Assembly: GCA_021151485.1 (NCBI GenBank)
Contig: JAGKXB010000043.1
Span: 1-14,843 of the forward strand
Direction of reading: 5' to 3'
DNA: 14,843 nt
Source: Oxalobacteraceae bacterium
GTDB lineage: Bacteria > Pseudomonadota > Gammaproteobacteria > Burkholderiales > Burkholderiaceae_D
This document shows positions 8,091 to 14,843 of this stretch, one piece after another; the stretch's first letter is position 1, and every line of letters starts with the position of its first letter. A program made the translations under genes and the position numbers. The notes under the pieces were generated by a model, which was not told where the DNA came from, did no database searches, and saw nothing but the letters and a program-made list of their open reading frames with translations.

Positions 8091-9137
8091 ATGAACACTA
8101 AAGCAAAAAAAGACGACATTAAATTACCTAGTCTCCTTGCCTTTGAAAGAAAATTCGAAGTTTCGGATGCCTTGATGCATTCGGGTAACTGGAGTGATCT
8201 AGGGAAACAAGACGTATGGAAAGTAATACCAATCACCAAAAGACAAAATCGATCAACGCAAAGTGCGTACGGCATAGATGACGCAAAAAAATCAGAACCT
8301 AACCCAGTTGCTGCTGACAATGATGATGCGAATCTTCCGATGGACAAAGACACCTTGCGGGTGAGTTTTACTTTGCGCGTCATCGGAAATCTTGGTAAAC
8401 CATTTGCCTGTAATGATCGAGATTTTCAGTCAAAAATTACAGATGTTGTTTCAAGATTTAAGGGGGAGGATGGAAGTGGACTAGAAACACTCGCCCTACG
8501 TTATGCCTACAACATTGCCAATGGACGATTTTTATGGCGTAACCGTGTTTGTGCTGCAATGGTTAAAGTGCACGTTTATTTTAGTGAAAAGGATGATCCA
8601 TTAGAATTTGATGCAACTCAATATGCGATGAATGACTTTACACAAAAGGCCGATTCACCTGAGTTGATTAAATTGAAGAACTTTATTTTGAAAGGACTGA
8701 ACGGTGGCGATAGCAGCTTTATTTTTCTCAAAATAAAAGCCTATGCCAAGCTTGGTGATGGTCAGCACGTATTTCCATCACAAGAAATGAATATGGGCGA
8801 AAAGAAAAAAGTGTTATTCCAATTGCAAGGCTGTGCTGCTATTCACAATGTCAAAATTGGTAATGCACTTCGTACAATTGATGATTGGTATGACCAAAAG
8901 GCTAGCAAGCCTGTAAAAGTTGAATTTCCCATCGCTGCTGAACCCTATGGTTCAGTGACACAGATTGGTGAAGCCTTCAGAAAATCAGGTAACGATTTAT
9001 ACACGCTACTGTGTGATTGGCTAAACGATAAAGAGATCAGTGATGGGAATAAAAACTACGTAGTTGCCAATCTGGTGCGTGGTGGATTATTCCAAGGTGA
9101 AGGTGATAAAAAGAAAAAAGAAAAAGCAGAGGAGTAA
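8091..9137 (+). CDS. csy3: Csy3 (Cas7f), backbone subunit of the Csy complex
   Basis: Csy3 forms the six-copy backbone that coats the spacer part of the crRNA. The 348 residues are close to the P. aeruginosa length of 342. Matching blocks include LLAFERKFEVSDALMHSGNW (15-34), NLPMDKDTLRVSFTLRVIG (81-99), RYAYNIANGRFLWRNRV (137-153), GDGQHVFPSQE (222-232), IHNVKIGNALRTIDDWY (251-267), AEPYGSVTQIG (283-293) and YVVANLVRGGLF (323-334). The C-terminus is a lysine/glutamate run. The last bases supply GAGGAG as the ribosome binding site for cas6f, which starts 2 bp downstream. Confidence 0.97.
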   Translation: MNTKAKKDDIKLPSLLAFERKFEVSDALMHSGNWSDLGKQDVWKVIPITKRQNRSTQSAYGIDDAKKSEPNPVAADNDDANLPMDKDTLRVSFTLRVIGNLGKPFACNDRDFQSKITDVVSRFKGEDGSGLETLALRYAYNIANGRFLWRNRVCAAMVKVHVYFSEKDDPLEFDATQYAMNDFTQKADSPELIKLKNFILKGLNGGDSSFIFLKIKAYAKLGDGQHVFPSQEMNMGEKKKVLFQLQGCAAIHNVKIGNALRTIDDWYDQKASKPVKVEFPIAAEPYGSVTQIGEAFRKSGNDLYTLLCDWLNDKEISDGNKNYVVANLVRGGLFQGEGDKKKKEKAEE

Positions 9138-9139
9138 GC

Positions 9140-9691
9140 ATGGATAGCTACCTGAATATCACCGTTTTGCCAGATGAAGAAATGAGTGAGAACCTGTTGT
9201 TCAACAAACTCTATAGCAAATTCCACAAAGCATTGTGTGATTTGCAGGCTAATGACATTGGTGTAAGTTTTCCAGAATTCCAAATCAAACCAGGCCGCGT
9301 GCTGCGCCTACATAGCCGTGCTACAAGATTGCACCAGTTGCAGCAACTTAACTGGTTGGGTGGCTTGCTTGGGTACTGCAAGGTTTCGGAAATTCAAACT
9401 ACACCAAGTCCAGTGCAATATCGCGTCATCTCCCGCATCCAAAGCACGATGACTCAATCCAAGCTCAATCGTTTGATCAAGCGCGGAAGTATTGAACCTG
9501 AGAAGGTGCGTGATTACAAAGCCAAAATGTTTAGCAAAGGACTCGACAATCCGTATCTCGAATTGGAGAGCACATCAAACGGACATAAGCATCGTCGCTA
9601 CATCGCATTTGGTGAATTATTGAATGAGCCAGTGAGCGGGACGTTTGATCATTTTGGTCTATCCAAACAAGCTACGATTCCATGGTTTTGA
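9140..9691 (+). CDS. cas6f: Cas6f (Csy4), crRNA-processing endoribonuclease
   Basis: Cas6f cuts the array transcript at the base of each repeat hairpin and stays bound to it. The 183-residue protein carries H29 (SKFHKAL), at the same position as the P. aeruginosa catalytic histidine. GVSFPEF (41-47), YRVISRIQ (94-101, with R99 and Q101 matching the stem-contacting R102 and Q104), S144 and S146 (ESTSNG) and the terminal FGLSKQATIPWF also match. Position 172 is F where the P. aeruginosa enzyme has Y176. The arginine-rich helix (about 106-116, SKLNRLIKRGS) has fewer arginines than its P. aeruginosa counterpart. The cognate repeat has a 5-bp CTGCC/GGCAG stem, as this family expects. Confidence 0.96.
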   Translation: MDSYLNITVLPDEEMSENLLFNKLYSKFHKALCDLQANDIGVSFPEFQIKPGRVLRLHSRATRLHQLQQLNWLGGLLGYCKVSEIQTTPSPVQYRVISRIQSTMTQSKLNRLIKRGSIEPEKVRDYKAKMFSKGLDNPYLELESTSNGHKHRRYIAFGELLNEPVSGTFDHFGLSKQATIPWF

Positions 9692-9709
9692 AAATCGCTA
9701 GGGAACATC

Positions 9710-10355
9710 ATGACAAACAAACTCCAAGTCCTCGATCAACAAGTCGGCACCTATACGCAAAACGGCATTGAGTATATTTGCATCACCGATATTGCTCGTT
9801 TCAAAAGTGGTGATAGGACAGATATTGTGATTGGTAATTGGTTGCGCAACCGAAATACGATTGAGTTTTTGGGGATATGGGAGCAATTGAACAATGCCGA
9901 TTTTAAACCCATCGAATTCGATGGGTTTAAAAAACAGGCGGGGTTGAATAGTTTTACCTTCACGCCCAAGCAATGGATAGAAAGCACACATGCTATTACA
10001 TTCACACTGACGCGATCAAAGAAAATCTGATCCCCGATACTCTTTCCAAACAACAAATAAATGCCGTTTATGCAAGTGAGGCCGATTTGTTGAACGTGGC
10101 TTTGTTTGGTGTAACAGCGCAACAATGGCGTGATGAAAATCCTACTCTGAAAGGTAATAGCGGGATCACGCCAATATGCATCAGCTGGTGTGTTTGGCCA
10201 ATTTGGAATCGAGGAATGCACACTTTATTGCAGAGGGTTTGCCGCAAAGTCAGCGTTTGCAAAAGTTAAATACGTTAGCTGTTTCGCAAATGACGATATT
10301 GCTGGGCGCTTCATCTGGCAAGCGACTGGATACAAATATCATTTCTCATAGTTGA
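9710..10355 (+). pseudogene. KilA-N domain protein, broken by deletion and frameshift
   Basis: The first frame (9710 to about 9990) gives the start of a KilA-N domain: YICITDIARFKSGDRTDIVI, GNWLRNRNTIEFLGIWEQL and LNSFTFTPKQWIESTHAI. The family would continue with a conserved SGRYGGTFAHKDIA-like core, which is absent. A second frame then gives YIHTDAIKENLIPDTLSKQQ and ADLLNVALFGVTAQQWRDEN. Near 10160 a third frame takes over with ANMHQLVCLANLESRNAHF and ends at the TGA at 10353-10355. The frames shift 2, 1, 0 modulo 3. About 60-70 internal residues are missing compared with my recollection of intact relatives of about 270 residues. KilA-N is a DNA-binding domain common in phages and bacterial accessory genes. 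The gene has a good AGGGA site and follows cas6f by 18 bp, so it would be transcribed with the operon. It is not a usual cas gene and is probably a decayed passenger. Confidence 0.85.
9901..9932. repeat. Perfect 32-bp palindrome inside the KilA-N remnant
   Basis: The sequence from TTTTAAACCCATCGAA to its exact mirror complement TTCGATGGGTTTAAAA has no loop and no mismatch. It is read in frame as FKPIEFDGFK on the + strand, and the same peptide reads on the - strand. KilA-N proteins commonly have a similar peptide here, so codon choice alone may have made it. It could form a cruciform or be bound by a dimeric protein. No U-run suggests a terminator. Confidence 0.95.
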
Positions 10356-10429
10356 ACAATTTGCGCTACATGTTTGTTCATCACCTACGTTTTGACCAAT
10401 AAAATCCTGGTTCTAAAAATCATCATAAA

Positions 10430-10442
10430 AATCAATAGGTTG
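10430..10442 (+). promoter_or_regulatory. IHF binding site in the leader
   Basis: AATCAATAGGTTG matches the IHF consensus WATCAANNNNTTR at every fixed position and ends 83 bp before the first repeat. IHF bends I-F leaders and is known to be needed for Cas1-Cas2-3 spacer integration in Pectobacterium. The function here is inferred from the match and the location. Confidence 0.7.
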
Positions 10443-10494
10443 CAATAAGGCTAAAAACGATTGGTTAAAAAGGCTAAATCGAGCTAAGTGTTTG

Positions 10495-10523
10495 TTGCAG
10501 CTTATTATTTTTGTTTGTACACT
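10495..10523 (+). promoter_or_regulatory. Candidate promoter for the array transcript
   Basis: TTGCAG (10495-10500) and TACACT (10518-10523) are spaced by 17 bp, each matching the sigma70 consensus at four of six positions. Transcription would begin inside the first repeat, which is a weakness. An alternative further upstream is TTGACC at 10392-10397 with an A-rich -10 region near 10415. Confidence 0.25.
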
Positions 10524-11633
10524 CTGTTCACTGCCGCACAGGCAGCTTAGAAACCGTGGCGCACTCGTACCTGAGTTGCACAGTAGTTCACTGCCGCACA
10601 GGCAGCTTAGAAAATTTCAGATTTGCAGAACCGCTCATTCTGATCGTTCACTGCCGCACAGGCAGCTTAGAAAGAATCAAGCGCCAATTCACCGACTACA
10701 TGACGGTTCACTGCCGCACAGGCAGCTTAGAAAGGAACCTGACAAGAAATTGTATTTTGATTTTGGTTCACTGCCGCACAGGCAGCTTAGAAAGCTGAAT
10801 CTGCCAATTCTTTTGGGTCACGTAAGTTCACTGCCGCACAGGCAGCTTAGAAATCATCGGACACCATCGGGGCAATCATATCGCAGTTCACTGCCGCACA
10901 GGCAGCTTAGAAAATCCAATGCTGCCAACCGCAAGTCGGATTTTTGTTCACTGCCGCACAGGCAGCTTAGAAAACGATGCTGTGCCTGAAATTTGTTTTG
11001 GCACAGTTCACTGCCGCACAGGCAGCTTAGAAACAATTTACCTTTAGCTAAGCGCAAATAGTGTGGTTCACTGCCGCACAGGCAGCTTAGAAACGGCAGG
11101 TCGTCTTCTGACCAACTCGTGGCCAGTTCACTGCCGCACAGGCAGCTTAGAAACGTAAAATTTATGGCAAAGTTTGAATTGAAAAGTTCACTGCCGCACA
11201 GGCAGCTTAGAAAGTACGATGCTCGCATCCACTCAGAAACTCGTGGTTCACTGCCGCACAGGCAGCTTAGAAACCTTTAAATTGGCAATACGGGTCGGCT
11301 CGTACGTTCACTGCCGCACAGGCAGCTTAGAAAACTTTAATTAACGAATTTGGTTCACATACTCTGTTCACTGCCGCACAGGCAGCTTAGAAACGATGCT
11401 AGACGTTGCTGGTGTTACGATACAAGTTCACTGCCGCACAGGCAGCTTAGAAAATCGTATTGTCGTCGATGATCATGATAATACCGTTCACTGCCGCACA
11501 GGCAGCTTAGAAAGACGCAGCACGTTTTCGTAACGTATAAGGAGTGTTCACTGCCGCACAGGCAGCTTAGAAACGCATAATTACGCGTCTAAAGCTCGTC
11601 ATAGTGTTCACTGCCGCACAGGCAGCTTAGAAA

Positions 11634-11665
11634 GTTCTGTTCGACCGCTTTGATGCAGATAGCTT
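11634..11665 (+). other. Spacer 19, member of a three-spacer target group
   Basis: This spacer starts GTTCTGTTCGACC. It differs from spacer 22 only at position 19 (G here at 11652, T there), and its first 23 nt are the exact reverse complement of the first 23 nt of spacer 30. Confidence 0.97.
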
Positions 11666-11813
11666 GTTCACTGCCGCACAGGCAGCTTAGAAACCTCTGC
11701 GTTTACGCCATGTGCCGTCGCCAAGGTTCACTGCCGCACAGGCAGCTTAGAAAACCATCAGGCGCATCGTCGTGGCGATACTGTCGTTCACTGCCGCACA
11801 GGCAGCTTAGAAA

Positions 11814-11845
11814 GTTCTGTTCGACCGCTTTTATGCAGATAGCTT
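11814..11845 (+). other. Spacer 22, one-base variant of spacer 19
   Basis: It is identical to spacer 19 except for T at 11832. Being further from the leader, it should be the older of the two. The difference lies outside the 8-nt seed. Confidence 0.97.
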
Positions 11846-12293
11846 GTTCACTGCCGCACAGGCAGCTTAGAAAATCCAGGTAATAAACAAATCGCATCGC
11901 ATTTAGTTCACTGCCGCACAGGCAGCTTAGAAATGGGGAAAAGATTAATTGTCGGTGTACGAGCCGTTCACTGCCGCACAGGCAGCTTAGAAATGATTTC
12001 TACAAGCCGACATCTTGGTACGTATGTTCACTGCCGCACAGGCAGCTTAGAAAAGCACCTTTTGCTTTTCGCGTTCAATTTCCAAGTTCACTGCCGCACA
12101 GGCAGCTTAGAAAGGTACGGAAATCAGCGGGAAATTTCTCGTTTTGTTCACTGCCGCACAGGCAGCTTAGAAATAAATAAATAATCGTCGCGGTTCCATT
12201 TCTCGGTTCACTGCCGCACAGGCAGCTTAGAAAGCTCATTGTGAGCAAACGCACAATCCCCAAGGGTTCACTGCCGCACAGGCAGCTTAGAAA

Positions 12294-12325
12294 GCATCAA
12301 AGCGGTCGAACAGAACGGTGATGCG
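12294..12325 (+). other. Spacer 30, opposite-strand overlap with spacers 19 and 22
   Basis: Nucleotides 1-23 (12294-12316, GCATCAAAGCGG...) are the reverse complement of spacer 19 nucleotides 1-23. The remaining 9 nt (GGTGATGCG) supply the flank of the spacer 19 protospacer, which ends in CC. It is the oldest of the three by position. Confidence 0.97.
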
Positions 12326-14725
12326 GTTCACTGCCGCACAGGCAGCTTAGAAAGAAAACGCTAGCTCTAATCGCCTGCGCTCGATGTTCACTGCCGCACA
12401 GGCAGCTTAGAAATAAAAAAAGAGGCCAATGACCCGCTTTTGATCGTTCACTGCCGCACAGGCAGCTTAGAAATTTGGACGGCAACCGGATTGCTTTTGG
12501 GAAGCGTTCACTGCCGCACAGGCAGCTTAGAAAGTGCCGATCATGACAGCAGGATAAGCCCCCGGGTTCACTGCCGCACAGGCAGCTTAGAAATCATTGT
12601 GCAATCGTACAGAAAAGAAAGCTCGGTTCACTGCCGCACAGGCAGCTTAGAAATCTGGATGAGCGTTGCAAGGCGCAATGGGAAAGTTCACTGCCGCACA
12701 GGCAGCTTAGAAACGTTCCCTCTGAAGCAGAAAGCGCAACAGCAAGTTCACTGCCGCACAGGCAGCTTAGAAAAGCTCAGATTTATCAAAAACAAAACCT
12801 AATACGTTCACTGCCGCACAGGCAGCTTAGAAATCTCGTTCTGCCTGCCATTCGATTTCTTCCTCGTTCACTGCCGCACAGGCAGCTTAGAAAGTCCTGC
12901 TGCGTCATTTCATAAACTTTATTTTGTTCACTGCCGCACAGGCAGCTTAGAAAACTGCGGTTTGTTTTACGGTGGAAAAGTCATCGTTCACTGCCGCACA
13001 GGCAGCTTAGAAACGCCAATTCAATCAAATGCTCACGCGCAGCAAGTTCACTGCCGCACAGGCAGCTTAGAAATTGATATTTCTGAGCATCCTGAAATCA
13101 GGGAAGTTCACTGCCGCACAGGCAGCTTAGAAAAATAATTTGATCAAAGACGCCCTGGTCTAATTGTTCACTGCCGCACAGGCAGCTTAGAAAGCCTCCA
13201 CCATGAATTACCTTTAAAATCAATGGTTCACTGCCGCACAGGCAGCTTAGAAAATCAACGCGACAGCCTCCCTGGCATCACTATAGTTCACTGCCGCACA
13301 GGCAGCTTAGAAAAGCAAAAAATACTGGAAATGACGTCCGGATGGGTTCACTGCCGCACAGGCAGCTTAGAAACAGTCGATGCCATCATGCAAAATGCTT
13401 TCAGCGTTCACTGCCGCACAGGCAGCTTAGAAATAAAACGCGCGGGAGTTCGGTACCGAAAACCGGTTCACTGCCGCACAGGCAGCTTAGAAAGCCTGCA
13501 TTGTTGCTCGTTGCAGCTGGTGCGGGTTCACTGCCGCACAGGCAGCTTAGAAAGTGCTGACATAAAACGTGGATAGCGTGCCAGAGTTCACTGCCGCACA
13601 GGCAGCTTAGAAATGTCTTTTGTCTCTCAGCGCTATATTCAGCTTGTTCACTGCCGCACAGGCAGCTTAGAAACCCAGGTGGCGGCAAAACGGCAATCGC
13701 AACATGTTCACTGCCGCACAGGCAGCTTAGAAAAGATCGTTAAAATCAGTCGGCCTGGCGTCAAGGTTCACTGCCGCACAGGCAGCTTAGAAAGACCAGC
13801 CCTGACAGAGTACGCGCACGACGCAGTTCACTGCCGCACAGGCAGCTTAGAAATTGGGTTAAATCATGGCAAGCAAACAAACAAAGTTCACTGCCGCACA
13901 GGCAGCTTAGAAATCCGAATCCCGAAAAGGCATTCTCTTTGTTTCGTTCACTGCCGCACAGGCAGCTTAGAAAAACCCATCTACCGTGAAGATTTTCCCA
14001 ACCTAGTTCACTGCCGCACAGGCAGCTTAGAAAGTTGCATGAAAATTTGCCATATTGACCCCTTAGTTCACTGCCGCACAGGCAGCTTAGAAATGCAGGC
14101 TCACCAGGTTTTTTAGTCTTACTAAGTTCACTGCCGCACAGGCAGCTTAGAAAGCCGAATTGCCAATTTAATACGATACGGGACGGTTCACTGCCGCACA
14201 GGCAGCTTAGAAAATCAGCAAAGCACCACGCGCAGCGCTGTAGCTGTTCACTGCCGCACAGGCAGCTTAGAAAAACAAATGCGGCGGCCAGCAAACTCGT
14301 CAATGGTTCACTGCCGCACAGGCAGCTTAGAAAAGTCCAAATAGCTGCAGACCAGGCAGCCCGCAGTTCACTGCCGCACAGGCAGCTTAGAAATGTCACA
14401 TTCACGCCGGACAAGGTTGCCTCATGTTCACTGCCGCACAGGCAGCTTAGAAACCGTGCTGGGATAGACTGTGCCGCCGCTAATGGTTCACTGCCGCACA
14501 GGCAGCTTAGAAAGCTTTATCGCTACGATTTTGAGCCGCCTAACAGTTCACTGCCGCACAGGCAGCTTAGAAAGCAAAGGTTGGCGAAAATCTTGATTTC
14601 TTTTTGTTCACTGCCGCACAGGCAGCTTAGAAAAGCCATCCCCTTTGCCATCTTGGCCATTGCATGTTCACTGCCGCACAGGCAGCTTAGAAATATGCCT
14701 CCATGATGCTATCATCCGGCGAACA

Positions 14726-14739
14726 GTTCACTGCCGCAC
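14726..14739 (+). repeat. Half repeat at the distal end of the array
   Basis: Fourteen nucleotides (GTTCACTGCCGCAC) match the repeat exactly, then the match stops; the next 14 bases agree only at chance level. Spacer 70 before it is still 32 nt. Such a clean break at the midpoint suggests insertion or recombination rather than the point-mutation decay usual for terminal repeats. Confidence 0.9.
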
Positions 14740-14843
14740 TGAAGTTGGAGTTACCCCGTTTTAACGGACAGTTTTGTTGTTCTATAACGACACCATCATT
14801 TGATTTTGTTGTTGGTTACTATGTTGTTGATTGGTAGCAAATA
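14740..14843. mobile_element. Possible insertion-sequence end abutting the array
   Basis: The sequence after the half repeat starts TGAAGTTGGAGTTACCCCG and soon reads AACGGACAG. This recalls IS3-family ends, which begin TG and carry a CCCC...GGACAG pattern. On the - strand a frame is open from the window edge to a stop at 14782-14784, as the 3' end of a transposase gene would be, but its 19 residues are not recognisable. The rest is rich in TTGTTG runs. A chance resemblance cannot be excluded. Confidence 0.35.

Larger units (their letters stand above)
10356..10525 (+). promoter_or_regulatory. CRISPR leader
   Basis: This 170-bp AT-rich non-coding stretch lies directly before the first repeat. 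Repeat orientation (GTTCACTGCC start, CTTAGAAA end) and the decayed repeat at the far end both place the leader on this side. It contains a perfect IHF site, two copies of AAGGCTAAA (10447-10455 and 10470-10478), and GCAGCTTA (10497-10504), which repeats eight bases from the repeat's 3' half. New spacers should enter at 10525/10526. Confidence 0.88.
10526..14739 (+). CRISPR. Type I-F CRISPR array: 70 full repeats, 70 spacers, one half repeat
   Basis: Full 28-nt repeats occur every 60 bp from 10526-10553 to 14666-14693. By eye all are identical and all spacers are 32 nt; spacer 1 is 10554-10585 and spacer 70 is 14694-14725. The repeat begins GTTCACTGCC and ends CTTAGAAA. Nucleotides 6-10 (CTGCC) pair with 16-20 (GGCAG) around a GCACA loop. 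Cas6f cleavage after nucleotide 20 would give crRNAs of 60 nt: an 8-nt 5' handle CUUAGAAA, the 32-nt spacer and a 20-nt 3' hairpin. The array is transcribed on the + strand away from the cas genes. Because 60 is a multiple of three, the repeat translates as peptide repeats (SLPHRQLR, VHCRTGSLE, FLSCLCGSE); these are not genes. Confidence 0.99.

Noticed and set aside
9901..9932. Palindrome as a rho-independent terminator
   Set aside because: No T-run follows on either strand, the stem has no loop, and it lies inside a reading frame.
9698..10262. Minus-strand open frames across the KilA-N region
   Set aside because: The + strand frames match the KilA-N family closely; the minus frames are shadows, partly explained by the palindrome giving the same peptide on both strands.
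11274..11965. A 9-nt end-to-end overlap between spacer 24 and the reverse complement of spacer 13
   Set aside because: Too short to separate from chance among 70 spacers.
10492..14414. Many open frames of 60-217 codons on both strands in the array, with peptide repeats such as SLPHRQLR, VHCRTGSLE and FLSCLCGSE
   Set aside because: They arise because the 60-bp repeat-spacer period is a multiple of three and the repeat has no stop in these frames; they are array artefacts, not repeat proteins.
1..14843. A transposon-associated or minimal I-F variant (I-F2 or I-F3)
   Set aside because: cas1, a full cas2-3 with intact HD and helicase motifs, and separate csy1 and csy2 genes show a standard interference-competent I-F1 system; no tns or tniQ gene is present.

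Overview
The window holds a complete type I-F (I-F1, Csy) CRISPR-Cas locus, all on the + strand. In order it carries a WYL-domain regulator, cas1, a cas2-3 fusion, csy1 (cas8f), csy2 (cas5f), csy3 (cas7f), cas6f (csy4), a broken KilA-N gene, a leader, and a CRISPR array of 70 identical 28-nt repeats. The array runs almost to the right edge and stops in half a repeat. The gene set, the repeat type and the moderately AT-rich coding sequence fit a gamma- or betaproteobacterium. The sequence does not let me name a genus.

Left part (1-1001): short tandem repeats precede a CapW/BrxR-like HTH-WYL protein. A gap of about 110 bp follows, holding a possible promoter for the cas operon and what looks like a frameshifted 30-residue membrane peptide. 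Middle part (1002-9691): the six cas genes are tightly packed, with 4-bp overlaps at cas1/cas2-3 and csy1/csy2 and gaps of only 1, 37 and 2 bp elsewhere, so they probably form one transcript. Cas1 with Cas2-3 captures spacers, and Cas2-3 is also the nuclease-helicase. Csy1, Csy2, Csy3 and Cas6f make up the crRNA-guided surveillance complex. Expected catalytic residues are present in Cas1, Cas2-3 and Cas6f, so the system looks functional.

Right part (9692-14843): the KilA-N reading frame is split over three frames and lacks its middle; it contains a perfect 32-bp palindrome. The leader (10356-10525) has a perfect IHF consensus site 83 bp before the first repeat. By eye all 70 repeats are identical and every spacer is exactly 32 nt, giving a strict 60-bp period. 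Spacers 19 and 22 differ at one base, and spacer 30 is the reverse complement of 23 nt of spacer 19. Together they rebuild a 41-nt target that shows a 5'-CC PAM for spacer 19, as expected for I-F. The 71st repeat is cut cleanly after 14 nt and joins sequence that resembles an insertion-sequence end, so the array may continue beyond the window.

The architecture is a known type. The most interesting points are the three related spacers that record repeated acquisition from both strands of one target, the BrxR/CapW-like regulator next to a CRISPR operon, the half-repeat junction, and the palindrome in the decayed KilA-N gene.
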